From: Burkholderia sp. HI2500
GTDB lineage: Bacteria > Pseudomonadota > Gammaproteobacteria > Burkholderiales > Burkholderiaceae
Direction of reading: 5' to 3'
Assembly: GCF_002223055.1 (NCBI RefSeq)
Contig: NZ_NKFL01000004.1
Location: 744,001 to 808,000, forward strand
DNA length: 64,000 nt
A program made the translations under genes and the position numbers. The notes below the pieces were generated by a model. The model was not told the DNA's origin, did no database searches, and saw only the letters and a list, made by a program, of their open reading frames with translations. Positions 55,892 to 64,000 of the stretch are shown piece by piece (the first letter of the stretch is position 1; every line of letters starts with the position of its first letter).

Positions 55892-58258
55892 TTAGAACGG
55901 AACGGTCAGCGCCGCGCCGATCGTGCGGGGCTGAATCACGCTGACGAGCGCCGGGCCGCCCATCGGTATCAGCGACGTGCCGGCCGCGATCAACGCGCGC
56001 CGGTCGAACAGGTTGCGAACATAGAACGCCAGGCTGAACTTCCTGAAATCCACGCCCGCCTGCAGATCCGTGATCGCGTAGCCCGGCAACGGATAATCCG
56101 GCCGGCCCGAGCTGGCGTCGAACCCGCTATGACGTCGGCCGACGAAACGTTGGGTCACACCCGCATACGACGGATACCCTTGCGCGGTGAACAGATAGGT
56201 GCCCGAGAGCGTGGCGGCGACCTTGGCCGAGTTCGGCAACGGCGCGCCCGCCGTCGTCCCCGCGTTAGCGTTGCCGCTCGTCAGGCTGGCGTCGATGAGC
56301 GACAGGTTCGCGCTGAAGTTCCAGTGCGGGGTGGGGCGGAACGTGCCGGAGAACTCCAGGCCCTTGATGCGCGCGTTGCCGGCGTTGATGACCTGATTGA
56401 CGCCATCGACCGTGCCGAGCTGCTGGATGTTCTTCCACTCGATGTCGTAGACCGACGTTTCCAGCGACAGCCGCTTGTCGAGCAGGTCGGCCTTGTAGCC
56501 CGCCTCATAGCTCCACAGCGTGTCGGGTGCGAAGGTCGGGCTGCCCGCTGCGCGCATGCCGGTGAGCGGATCGATCAGCAGGGCATTCGGGCCACCGGGC
56601 CGGTATCCGCTGGCGATGCGGACATACGCATTGCTGTTGGCGGTCAGCGCATAGCGCGCGGTGAACATGTAGGTCTTGCTGGTGTCCGACGACGGTGCCG
56701 AGATGGTCTGTGTCGGGCCGGCGAGCGTGCCGTAGGTCGTCTGTTCGTAGGTCTGGGTATTGTGGGCGATCCGCACGCCGCCGGTCAGCGAAAGGCGCGG
56801 CGTCAGGTGATAAGTCAGGTCGCCGTATGCCGCGTACTCGTTGTACGTGCTGGGCGCCTGGAGCTCCGACAGGTCCGGGCCGGGCGAGCCATCGGGCAAG
56901 GTCGTCAGAAAGCCCTCGCTCGAATGGCTGCGCTCGTGCGTATAGAAGAGGCCGGCCAGCCATTCGAGTCGCTGGTTGCCCGGCGAAGTCAGGCGAAACT
57001 CCTGGGTCACCTTGTTCGTGGTGGCCACATCCTTGGCGACCACCGAACCCAGGTTCAGCCCCTGGGCGGCAAATAGCGGCCCGTAGACACCGGTCAGGTC
57101 CTGCGGCGCACTCGTGTTGATCCTTTGATACGACGTGATCGAGTTCAGGCGCGCCCAGCCGAGCTCGTATTCGATCCCGGCCGAATAGAGCTGGATGTTT
57201 TGATGAAAGGGCTGCGGGGCGAACTGTCGCGTGGTCAGGTCCCCCCAGACCGGCTTGCCGTCGGCGCCATATTCAACGTAGTTCGGATCGTTGCGATTGA
57301 TGTTCTGCGAGAGCGCGGTCAGCCGGACCGTCAGATCGCGGGTGGGCGTCAGCAGCAGCGACGCGCGAGCACCGTAGGTGTCGCCGCGATCGATGTGGGT
57401 GTCCGCCTTGGGGCCCACTGCGTCGACATACCCGCCATCGTGCTGCCCGAACACGGAGACGCGCAGTGCGGCAACGTCGGTCTTCAGCGGGATATTCAAC
57501 GCCGCGTTGGCCGTCCCGCTCACCCCGCCATGCGCCGTTCCCGATACGCCGGTGCCGACCTGCCCGGAAAACTGACTCGGGTCCGGTTCGTTGGTCACGT
57601 ATTTCAGCAAGCCGCCCATCGCACCCGCGCCATACAACGTGCCCTGCGGACCTCGCAGGATTTCGACGTGGTTGAGGTCGAGCAGGCTCATGTCGAGCGA
57701 GAACGTCGCGCTTTGGGAGAACAGCGTGCTGCCGCCGAACGCGACGTCGTCGACATACATGCCGACGGTCGGCCCCGTCTGAACACCGGTCGTCACGCCG
57801 CGAATACTGACTTGCCCCGACCCGCTGCCGCCGCTGGCGTTCAAGTCGACGCCCGGCTCCGAGGACAGGAAGTCGGACATCGTTTTCGCGCCGCTCTTCT
57901 GCAGTTCGTCGGCCGACAATACATTGACCTGCATAGGGACTTCGCGAGCCGGTTCGCGTCGGCGTGTCGCGGTCACGACGACGGTATTGAGCGTCGCGCC
58001 ACCCTTGCCTTGCGCCTTCGTCACCTCGGCCGGAGGGGTATTCGGCGCAGCGGCGGCAGGCGTCGCGTTGGACGCCGCATCAGGCGCGGCGACCTGCTGC
58101 GTCGTCGCGGGCGTTTGCGCGTGTTCCTGCGCGTGCACGCCCAACGATGCCAACCCGAATACGGGGCCGACGAAGAGGGGGGCGTAACGCCCGCCGTGTC
58201 GCAGCGGTAACGTTGCCGAGCCCGCCGCGCGCTTCGTCCGGTTTTTCATCTTCACCAT
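55892..58258 (-). CDS. TonB-dependent outer-membrane receptor
   Basis: 788 residues from the ATG at 58258, chosen for the strong AGGAGG five bases before it. A signal peptide ends near LGVHA. A Pro/Ala-rich stretch leads to a TonB box-like VVVTATRR and the plug (VPMQVNVLSADELQKSGAKTMSDFLSSEPGVDLN). The barrel follows and ends FGAALTVPF-like (GAALTVPF). No extra FecA signalling domain is seen. Its genomic partners are peptide hydrolases, so the ligand is likely a peptide or peptide-bearing compound, not necessarily a siderophore. The promoter region holds the TGTATC-N6-GATACA site. Confidence 0.9.
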   Translation of the reverse strand: MVKMKNRTKRAAGSATLPLRHGGRYAPLFVGPVFGLASLGVHAQEHAQTPATTQQVAAPDAASNATPAAAAPNTPPAEVTKAQGKGGATLNTVVVTATRRREPAREVPMQVNVLSADELQKSGAKTMSDFLSSEPGVDLNASGGSGSGQVSIRGVTTGVQTGPTVGMYVDDVAFGGSTLFSQSATFSLDMSLLDLNHVEILRGPQGTLYGAGAMGGLLKYVTNEPDPSQFSGQVGTGVSGTAHGGVSGTANAALNIPLKTDVAALRVSVFGQHDGGYVDAVGPKADTHIDRGDTYGARASLLLTPTRDLTVRLTALSQNINRNDPNYVEYGADGKPVWGDLTTRQFAPQPFHQNIQLYSAGIEYELGWARLNSITSYQRINTSAPQDLTGVYGPLFAAQGLNLGSVVAKDVATTNKVTQEFRLTSPGNQRLEWLAGLFYTHERSHSSEGFLTTLPDGSPGPDLSELQAPSTYNEYAAYGDLTYHLTPRLSLTGGVRIAHNTQTYEQTTYGTLAGPTQTISAPSSDTSKTYMFTARYALTANSNAYVRIASGYRPGGPNALLIDPLTGMRAAGSPTFAPDTLWSYEAGYKADLLDKRLSLETSVYDIEWKNIQQLGTVDGVNQVINAGNARIKGLEFSGTFRPTPHWNFSANLSLIDASLTSGNANAGTTAGAPLPNSAKVAATLSGTYLFTAQGYPSYAGVTQRFVGRRHSGFDASSGRPDYPLPGYAITDLQAGVDFRKFSLAFYVRNLFDRRALIAAGTSLIPMGGPALVSVIQPRTIGAALTVPF

Positions 58259-58352
58259 CGTCTCCTCCTGGTTTTGCAATCGACTGAACGCGATGCCGTG
58301 TAGCGCAACTCAGGGTGAACGGTAAGTGCCGGTTATTTCTGGTTCATGTGGC

Positions 58353-58376
58353 GTTTGTATCGGTGCTGATACAAAC
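58353..58376. promoter_or_regulatory. 9-bp inverted repeat GTTTGTATC-N6-GATACAAAC
   Basis: Perfect arms (58353-58361 and 58368-58376) with spacer GGTGCT, in the divergent region between the TonB receptor (start 58258) and the sensor kinase (start 58523). The core TGTATC-N6-GATACA recurs with one change before the M81 gene. A response-regulator or other dimer binding site is likely. Confidence 0.7.
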
Positions 58377-58522
58377 GATCGATGACGGAGCGGGGCCGCC
58401 ACGCCGGCCGACGCGGTGCAGAACCGGGACGAAGACTTGTTTCAGGTTTGCAATAAAGGGCTCACATGGCCCCTACATTCACGGGCGATAATCGACGCCA
58501 TCGCTCGCCGTCGGCCAGGACC

Positions 58523-59515
58523 ATGCACAAACCCCGCTTCGATTCGGCTTTCTATCGCCTGTTCTTCGTGATGATCTCGATCATCCTCGTGATGCAGATC
58601 AGTGCCGGCCTGCTGCTCTTCAAGCTCTACAGCACCGCGCCCTTCAAGCCGCCGCCGGGGATGAGCGCGGCGTTGCAGTGGGGCGCCGCGGTGATGATCC
58701 AGGTGATGCCCGCGCTGATCTCGTCCTGGATCGGCGCGCGCATGCTGGCCGCCCCGTTCCGAACGCTGGCCGTGGGGGCCGCCGAACTGTCGAGGAATAT
58801 CGATGCGCCGCCCATCCGGGAAATCGGTCCTGTCGAGGCACGTCAGGCCGCCAGCGTGTTCAACACGATGCAGGCCTCGCTGCGGCGGCAAATGAGTGAG
58901 CGCAACCGCTTCCTCGCCGCCGTATCGCACGATTTGCGCACGCCGCTGACGCGCATGAAGCTACGTCTTCGCTCCGCTCAGGATGCCGAATTGAGCGAAC
59001 GAATCAGGGACGACATCGACGAGATGACGCAGCTTCTGGAAGCCACCCTGTCGTTCCTGCGCAATGAAGAGGTGGTCGAGGAATTCAGTCCGGTCGATAT
59101 CAATGCACTGGTGGATGCCATCGCGGAAGATGCGGCCGAACACGGTCAAAAAGTGACGATCAGTGGTGAGGTGCCGCCGATCTCGGCGCAACCGCTGGGC
59201 CTCAAGCGCTGTCTGACGAATCTGGTCGCCAACGCGATTCGATACGGTGAAGACGCGCACATCCGCCTGATCGACGCACCGTCGTGCGTGCGGATCCAGA
59301 TCGTCGATCACGGCCCGGGCATCCCGGAGTCGCAACTGGAGCGCGCGCTGGAGCCGTTCTACCGGGTGGAAAGTTCGCGCAACCGGAACACGGGCGGGAC
59401 GGGGCTGGGCCTCGCCATCGCGAACGACGTCGTGAAGCGTCACGGCGGGGAGCTGGTGTTGCGCAACGCTCCGGAAGGCGGGCTGGTCGCACAGGTCACG
59501 TTGCCGCGTCGATAG
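58523..59515 (+). CDS. sensor histidine kinase without adjacent response regulator
   Basis: 330 residues from the ATG at 58523. Two membrane helices (about 11-35 and 53-73) flank a periplasmic loop of under 20 residues, so there is no sensory domain outside; a HAMP-like region follows (about 74-125). The phosphorylation box is VSHDLRTPLTRMKLR with His136. ATPase motifs: N-box LVANAIRYGED, G1 DHGPGIP, G2 GGTGLGLAIAND. The EnvZ/PmrB-like layout normally pairs with an OmpR-type regulator, but none is in the window; its partner may be elsewhere. The short loop suggests sensing in the membrane or through the receptor. Confidence 0.9.
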   Translation: MHKPRFDSAFYRLFFVMISIILVMQISAGLLLFKLYSTAPFKPPPGMSAALQWGAAVMIQVMPALISSWIGARMLAAPFRTLAVGAAELSRNIDAPPIREIGPVEARQAASVFNTMQASLRRQMSERNRFLAAVSHDLRTPLTRMKLRLRSAQDAELSERIRDDIDEMTQLLEATLSFLRNEEVVEEFSPVDINALVDAIAEDAAEHGQKVTISGEVPPISAQPLGLKRCLTNLVANAIRYGEDAHIRLIDAPSCVRIQIVDHGPGIPESQLERALEPFYRVESSRNRNTGGTGLGLAIANDVVKRHGGELVLRNAPEGGLVAQVTLPRR

Positions 59516-59547
59516 GGATAACGGCCCGGATCGACCGTTTGCACTGC

Positions 59548-59569
59548 TCTGTTTCACGCTTGATACAGA
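59548..59569 (+). promoter_or_regulatory. TGTTTC-N6-GATACA operator before the M81 gene
   Basis: TCTGTTTC-ACGCTT-GATACAGA: arms complementary except one base, same spacing as 58353-58376. It lies 74-95 bases before the M81 start, just upstream of a possible TATAGT -10 (59599-59604), a normal activator position. Confidence 0.62.
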
Positions 59570-59642
59570 CTGCTCACAAAGCGGAAATGGCGGGTGCTTA
59601 TAGTCGTTTCACACCCTTCAATCCCATTCGGCAGACCTCGTC

Positions 59643-61109
59643 ATGAAAATATTCACGGCTCAGCTTTCGACGGAAACCAATACCTTTGCCCCGTGCCCGA
59701 CCGGATGGGGCGGCTTCGAAGAGAACACGATCTTTCACGGCGACGCGAGTGTGCGCGAGCCCGACGGCGTGGGGCATGTGCTCGCGGAAGTGCGGCGCCT
59801 CGCGCAGGCCGACGGTCACGACATCGTCGAAGGCCTGTGTGCCGAAGCCCAGCCGTCAGGCCGCACGATTCGCGCGGTCTACGAGTCCCTGAGGGACGAA
59901 ATGCTCGATGGCGTAAAGGCCGCCTTGCCGCTGGATGCCGTGATTCTGCTGCTGCACGGCGCGATGGTGGCGGAAGGCTACGACGATTGCGAAGGCGACC
60001 TGCTCGCCGGCGTGCGCGCCATTGTTGGCCCCGACGTTCCGATCTCGGTCACGCTCGACCCGCATTGTCATTTCACGCAATTGATGAAGGCGTCGGCCGA
60101 TGTCCTGATCGCTTACAAGGAGTATCCGCATATCGACGCCGTCGAGCGGGCGCGCGACGCCTATCGACTGACGCTCGATATGGCTGCCGGACGCATCCGC
60201 CCGACGATCGGCGTGTTCGATTGCCGAATGGTCGGTGCCTGGCACACCACCAGCGAACCGATGGCGGGGTTCGTCCGGCGTATGCAGTCGTTCGAAGGGC
60301 GCGACGGCGTGCTGTCGGTGTCGCTCGGCCATGGGTTTCCGTGGGGCGACGTGCCGGAAGCCGGCGCGAAACTCTGGGTGGTGACGGACGACGATCTCGC
60401 CAAGGCCGACGCGCTGGCGGCGCAACTGGCGCGCGAGTTCTGGGCGTTGCGCGACGCGACACGCCCTGCATGGCTCGATATCGATGCCGGGCTGGATCGC
60501 GCGCTGGCGGTCGAGGGCGGCCCGGTCGTGCTGGCGGATGTCGCTGACAATCCCGGCGGTGGCGCGCCGTGTGACAGCACGTTCATTCTGCGTCGCGTGG
60601 TCGAGCGACAGATTGCGAATGTTGCGATCGGGTGTTTCTGGGATCTCGGTGCTATCCAGATCTGCAAGGACGCGGGTGTCGGGGCCACGCTGAATCTGCG
60701 CATCGGCGGCAAATGCAGTGTGTACTCCGGAGAACCGGTGGACCTGCGCGTCACCGTCCGCAACGTGGTCGAGCGGCATACGCAAAGCATCATGGGCCTC
60801 GAGCAACCGCTCGGCCGGGCGGTGTGGGTGGAAGCGGACAACGGGCTCGACATCGCGCTGATATCGGTTCGCACCCAGGTGCTCGGCGTGGACGCATTCA
60901 CCGGCCTTGGCATCGACTTCGCCGGCAAGAAGCTGGTGGTCGTGAAATCGACGCAGCATTTCCAGACCGACTTCGCGCCGCGTTCGAAGGCCGTCTTCCA
61001 TATCGCCGCGCCAGGGGCGCTCTCGATGAACTTCGCCGAACTGGACTATCGGCTTCGTGACCTCAACTACTGGCCGCGCGTGTCGAATCCGTTTGCGTCG
61101 GCGAAGTGA
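59643..61109 (+). CDS. M81-family metallopeptidase (microcystinase C/MlrC type)
   Basis: 488 residues, family length. The M81 signature N-terminus is KIFTAQLSTETNTFAPCPTGW, followed by LLLHGAMVAEGYDDCEGDLL, VTLDPHCHFTQLM, AYKEYPHIDAVERA and DVADNPGGGAPCDSTFILRRV. The two-domain (M81 then MlrC_C) structure is complete. MlrC in Sphingomonas is a zinc enzyme that cuts short peptides and the Adda-containing products of microcystin. Here it probably cleaves peptide products of the S12 hydrolases. Its promoter has the cluster inverted repeat. The gene converges on the second S12 hydrolase with a 33-base gap. Confidence 0.9.
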   Translation: MKIFTAQLSTETNTFAPCPTGWGGFEENTIFHGDASVREPDGVGHVLAEVRRLAQADGHDIVEGLCAEAQPSGRTIRAVYESLRDEMLDGVKAALPLDAVILLLHGAMVAEGYDDCEGDLLAGVRAIVGPDVPISVTLDPHCHFTQLMKASADVLIAYKEYPHIDAVERARDAYRLTLDMAAGRIRPTIGVFDCRMVGAWHTTSEPMAGFVRRMQSFEGRDGVLSVSLGHGFPWGDVPEAGAKLWVVTDDDLAKADALAAQLAREFWALRDATRPAWLDIDAGLDRALAVEGGPVVLADVADNPGGGAPCDSTFILRRVVERQIANVAIGCFWDLGAIQICKDAGVGATLNLRIGGKCSVYSGEPVDLRVTVRNVVERHTQSIMGLEQPLGRAVWVEADNGLDIALISVRTQVLGVDAFTGLGIDFAGKKLVVVKSTQHFQTDFAPRSKAVFHIAAPGALSMNFAELDYRLRDLNYWPRVSNPFASAK

Positions 61110-61115
61110 ATACGT

Positions 61116-61137
61116 GCCGGCGTCAACCGACGCCGGC
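61116..61137. terminator. stem-loop between the converging M81 and S12 genes
   Basis: GCCGGCGTC (61116-61124) and GACGCCGGC (61129-61137) form a perfect 9-bp stem with a 4-base loop, without a clear U-tract; probably a shared terminator. Confidence 0.45.
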
Positions 61138-61142
61138 CAGCG

Positions 61143-62804
61143 TCAGGCGTCGGCGTGTACCCGTGTGAAGGCCAGATGCCGGGTGCGCGGCGTATCGACG
61201 CGAAAGCCGGTCATGTCGCCGCGCGTTGCGTCGCGCGTCAACGTAAGCATTCCGGTCGTGATGTTCACCGGATCGATCGGCACCAGTTCGAAAGCATCGT
61301 GGGCCAATGGCGTGAGGCGGTAGTCGCAACGGCCCACCGCGCCGTGCAGGCGAAGAATGAGGGCTTCGTTGTCGAGCCGAATGATCGCGTGGGCATCGGC
61401 GTCGTGGCTTGCGAATACGCCGGACATCGCGGCGACGAGATCCGGCGTCATCGCGGGCGCTTCGCCGACGCGTGCGAACGTGTCGACATGGCCGCAATGC
61501 ACGATGCGCAGGCTCGAGAGATCGTTCGGTGTGCAGGATGATCCCCACCGCAGCGCCAACAGACCGTCGCCGCTCGCTTCGACCTGGACGTCGTTCAGTT
61601 CATCGGCGCTGTCGTAGAGCGTCATCGAGCGTCTGGGGCAAATGGGGCCCGCCAACACCAGCGCGCCTTCGTGATCCTCCAGTGCATACACGGCGCCGCT
61701 GCGGGCCGACCGGTAGCGGCCGAGGCGTGCTGCGTGATCTGCGGCGCGCGCCGCGACAGGCGGGCCATCGCCATCCAGCTCGTCCGCCAGCACGATATCG
61801 ACCACACGCTTCGACAGTTCGAGCGGTGCGTCGAGCGCGCCGTTGCTGAGCAATACGACGTCGAGCCCATGTGCTACCGATACCAGCATCTGGCAAGTTC
61901 CACCTACGACGCCACCGGAATGCTGTATCAGCTCGACACCGCGATAGGTGCTCTGCGTGAGACCGAGCGAGTATTGACTACGCAGACCGCTGGAGAATGC
62001 GGGCAACGCCAGCATCTGGCGCCAGGTGTCGGCGTTGCCGACGATCTTCTCGCTGCATCGCAGGTGCGCGGTCCATCGCAGCATGTCGTCGACGGTCGAG
62101 ACGATCGAGCCTTCGCCGAGCAGTTCCCACGTCGGAAAGATGCCGCGCCGGAATCCGCCCATGCTGTCAGGCACATGCATCGTCGCGATGCCGTGCTCGA
62201 TCGTCATGTCGTTGGGCACGCACGCGGTGTCATGCATGAGCAGGGGCGCGAAGAGCTGGGTCGCGAGAAACGCGTCGAACGCCATTCCGCTCGCACGTTC
62301 GACGGCAAGCGAAAGCAGGTGATAGCCGCCGTTCGAATACATCATGCGTTCTCCCGGCGGAAAATTTTCGTCGTGTTGACGTTGCTGCGATGCGAGGTAC
62401 GCGCCAGGCGGTGACATCGCGAGACCCTGCGTCAGGAGCGCAAGGTCCAGCGCGCATCGCTGCCCGCCGCGATGCGACATCAACTGCCGCAGCGTCGGTC
62501 GGCCGGCGGCCGGCGGCAGCTCCGGCAGATACGTGCCGATGGGGGCATCGGCGTCGAGCGCGCCGCGCTCGCACAGGAGCAGCACGGCGAGGCAAGTGAC
62601 ATGCTTGCTGACCGAGCCGATGCGCATGCGCGTGGCCGGCGTGTTGGCGATGCCGTGTTCGAGGCTGGCCATGCCGAAACCGCGCCGATACAGCAGTTGG
62701 TCGCGATGGACGATGCCGGCGATCAATCCGGGTGCATCGGCGCGGTGATAATGCGCGAACAGCGCGTCGAGCTGCGTCGTCGTGGTGGATGAGTCGGATG
62801 TCAT
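61143..62804 (-). CDS. S12 serine hydrolase, paralogue of the 54230 gene
   Basis: 553 residues, same layout as the gene at 54230: S64-V-S-K67, Y156-S-N158 and HSG at 295-297. In the first 70 residues 43 are identical by eye, including LYRRGFGMASLEHG and ANTPATR. No signal peptide. The C-terminal half is more divergent. The ATG overlaps the epimerase stop (ATGA), so the two are translationally coupled. Two S12 enzymes of different specificity next to an M81 peptidase suggest stepwise degradation of D-residue-containing peptides. Confidence 0.87.
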   Translation of the reverse strand: MTSDSSTTTTQLDALFAHYHRADAPGLIAGIVHRDQLLYRRGFGMASLEHGIANTPATRMRIGSVSKHVTCLAVLLLCERGALDADAPIGTYLPELPPAAGRPTLRQLMSHRGGQRCALDLALLTQGLAMSPPGAYLASQQRQHDENFPPGERMMYSNGGYHLLSLAVERASGMAFDAFLATQLFAPLLMHDTACVPNDMTIEHGIATMHVPDSMGGFRRGIFPTWELLGEGSIVSTVDDMLRWTAHLRCSEKIVGNADTWRQMLALPAFSSGLRSQYSLGLTQSTYRGVELIQHSGGVVGGTCQMLVSVAHGLDVVLLSNGALDAPLELSKRVVDIVLADELDGDGPPVAARAADHAARLGRYRSARSGAVYALEDHEGALVLAGPICPRRSMTLYDSADELNDVQVEASGDGLLALRWGSSCTPNDLSSLRIVHCGHVDTFARVGEAPAMTPDLVAAMSGVFASHDADAHAIIRLDNEALILRLHGAVGRCDYRLTPLAHDAFELVPIDPVNITTGMLTLTRDATRGDMTGFRVDTPRTRHLAFTRVHADA

Positions 62805-63862
62805 GTCGATGGCTCAGCGAGAGGAGGCAGGGGGGCAGCGTGGCCCCAGACGTTGGACGGGCAGTGCAGCAGGCCGTCGATGTACGCGACACCCGGCTCG
62901 CGATCGCGTGCGAGGAAGATCGGTCCGTCGAGATCGACGTGATCGCACAGTTGCCCGAGCAGAAACGCGGGGGCGATCGCCAGCGAGGTGCCTGCCATGC
63001 AACCGACCATCACGGACAAGCCCGCTTCGCGTACCCGCGCGGCAAGGTCGAACGCGCGCGTCAGGCCACCGCATTTGTCGAGCTTGAGGTTGACGATGTC
63101 ATAACGGCGCGCGACGGCGGACAGGTCGCCGAGATCCTGAAACGATTCGTCGGCCGCGAGCGGGACCGGACAATCGATTGCTTCGAGACAGGCGTCCGCA
63201 CCGATCGCAAACGGCTGTTCGAGCATGCCGACTTCAAGCTGTTGCAGCACGGGGAGCATCGTGTCGAAGTGCGCGCGCGACCAGCCCTGATTCGCGTCGA
63301 CGGCGAGCGGTATTTCCGGGCGCACGTCACGGATGGCGAAGAGGCGCGCGGCGTCGGCGGCGCTGCCGTCCAGCTTGACCTTCAGCGCCCGCGCGTGGCG
63401 CAATCTCTGCGCGGCCCCGGCCATGGCACTCGGCGTATCCACGCCGATCGTCATCGTGGTCCGCAACGGGCGTGGCTCGGAGAGGCCCGCGATGCGCCAG
63501 ACAGGCATCGCTTGCCGTTGAGATTCGAGCGCCCACAATGCCGCATCGACTGCATTGCGTGCGCCGCCGGGCGGCAATACGTCGAGCAATCGCTCTCGCG
63601 TGATGCCCGCTTCGATCGATGGTCGGACGCGCTCGATTTGCGCGGCGATGGATTCCGGCGTTTCACCGAAGTAAAAGACCCCGGAGGCTTCACCGTTGCC
63701 GGCGTGGTGCCCGTCGTCGACGGTCACGCTCACGAGGCGAGCGGCGTCGATGACGTGGCCGGTGATATGGAACGGAGCGGCCAACGGCCAACGTTCGATA
63801 CGCAGCGAGAGCGAGAGCGGGCAGGGTGACATGGGAGCGGAAGGACGAAGGGAATCACGCAT
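62801..63862 (-). CDS. dipeptide epimerase (enolase superfamily, L-Ala-D/L-Glu type)
   Basis: 353 residues from the ATG at 63862, which overlaps the preceding stop; 63832 is an alternative. Enolase/muconate-lactonizing-enzyme motifs are in order: KVKLDG (catalytic K-x-K), AVDANQGW (metal Asp), LEQPF (metal Glu), LAADESF (metal Asp) and VNLKLDKCGG (second catalytic Lys). These fit the L-Ala-D/L-Glu and N-acetyl-D-Glu racemase (DgcA) group. It would turn D-residues in dipeptides into L-forms for peptidases and metabolism, consistent with its S12 and M81 neighbours. Confidence 0.87.
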   Translation of the reverse strand: MRDSLRPSAPMSPCPLSLSLRIERWPLAAPFHITGHVIDAARLVSVTVDDGHHAGNGEASGVFYFGETPESIAAQIERVRPSIEAGITRERLLDVLPPGGARNAVDAALWALESQRQAMPVWRIAGLSEPRPLRTTMTIGVDTPSAMAGAAQRLRHARALKVKLDGSAADAARLFAIRDVRPEIPLAVDANQGWSRAHFDTMLPVLQQLEVGMLEQPFAIGADACLEAIDCPVPLAADESFQDLGDLSAVARRYDIVNLKLDKCGGLTRAFDLAARVREAGLSVMVGCMAGTSLAIAPAFLLGQLCDHVDLDGPIFLARDREPGVAYIDGLLHCPSNVWGHAAPLPPLAEPST

Positions 63863-64000
63863 AGCGTTCGATTGCGTCGCGCACACCGCGGCCCGCCGCG
63901 CGCATCAACAGGCAGGCGGCAAAGAAGCCGAACGCCGCCACGCAGACGATCGACCACAGCAAGCCCTGGCTGAACGCATGCAGACGATCCGACATGAACC
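63855..64000 (-). CDS. C-terminal end of a membrane transporter (MFS-like), truncated by the window
   Basis: 48 codons remain, ending in TGA at 63855-63857. The chain has one hydrophobic helix (GLLWSIVCVAAFGFFAACLLM) followed by a short basic and acidic tail (RAAGRGVRDAIERYA), as in the last helix of major-facilitator proteins. Its stop overlaps the epimerase start, so it heads the operon transporter-epimerase-S12. A peptide permease (AmpG/MlrD type) is plausible from context; the visible part alone cannot prove it. Confidence 0.5.
   Translation of the reverse strand, partial: FMSDRLHAFSQGLLWSIVCVAAFGFFAACLLMRAAGRGVRDAIERYA

Overview
The window is GC-rich (roughly 65-70% by eye) and reads like a chromosome of a Burkholderia-type betaproteobacterium, probably the B. 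cepacia complex. The support is the codon usage, the MdtABC-type pump, the long RecBCD proteins and the gene content. No database search was possible, so names rest on motifs and remembered family features. No transposase, integrase, CRISPR array or phage block is visible.

Layout. 1-1.5 kb: the end of an AraC-type regulator and an overlapping short IclR-like gene. 1.6-9.4 kb: a leftward RND pump operon (mdtA-mdtB-mdtC), with an IclR regulator upstream (9.7-10.5). 10.5-10.9: an AT-rich gap with a good promoter, stem-loops and tandem terminators, probably an unannotated small RNA. 11.1-15.0: a PhoX-type phosphatase, an ammonium transporter and a small membrane protein. 15.2-17.7: a lipoprotein, an Rrf2 regulator with a matching operator before itself and before an NAD(P)-binding oxidoreductase, and an Lrp/AsnC regulator. 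17.8-21.3: the iron transporter fbpABC with a Fur-like site. 21.5-25.8: a 53-residue membrane protein, a ProY/HutT-type amino-acid permease with a HutC/GntR-like operator, and a FUSC-family exporter. 25.9-35.7: recC-recB-recD-arfB with stop/start overlaps throughout. 35.8-39.3: an EAL phosphodiesterase, a DMT exporter and two small lipoproteins. 39.5-41.7: thiC under a TPP riboswitch. 41.9-43.8: an MXKDX-repeat periplasmic protein, a cytochrome b and a molybdopterin oxidoreductase. 43.9-44.5: a HigBA-type toxin-antitoxin pair. 45.0-47.4: DMT and MFS transporters. 47.6-53.5: a LacI-controlled operon of an ABC importer plus a metallophosphodiesterase.

The most unusual part starts at 53.75 kb. 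A tRNA-Leu(UAA) gene is split in its anticodon by a 249-nt group I intron whose P1 helix and conserved P, Q, R and S elements can be read directly. To its right, 54.2-64.0 kb looks slightly lower in GC. It carries a peptide-catabolism cluster: two paralogous S12 serine hydrolases (MlrB/D-aminopeptidase type), a TonB-dependent receptor, a sensor kinase with no response regulator in view, an M81 metallopeptidase (MlrC type), a dipeptide epimerase and the end of a membrane transporter. A near-identical inverted repeat, TGTATC-N6-GATACA, lies in the receptor/kinase intergenic region and before the M81 gene, which suggests one regulon. The set resembles the microcystin mlrBCD pathway, or a system for scavenging D-amino-acid peptides or murein peptides.
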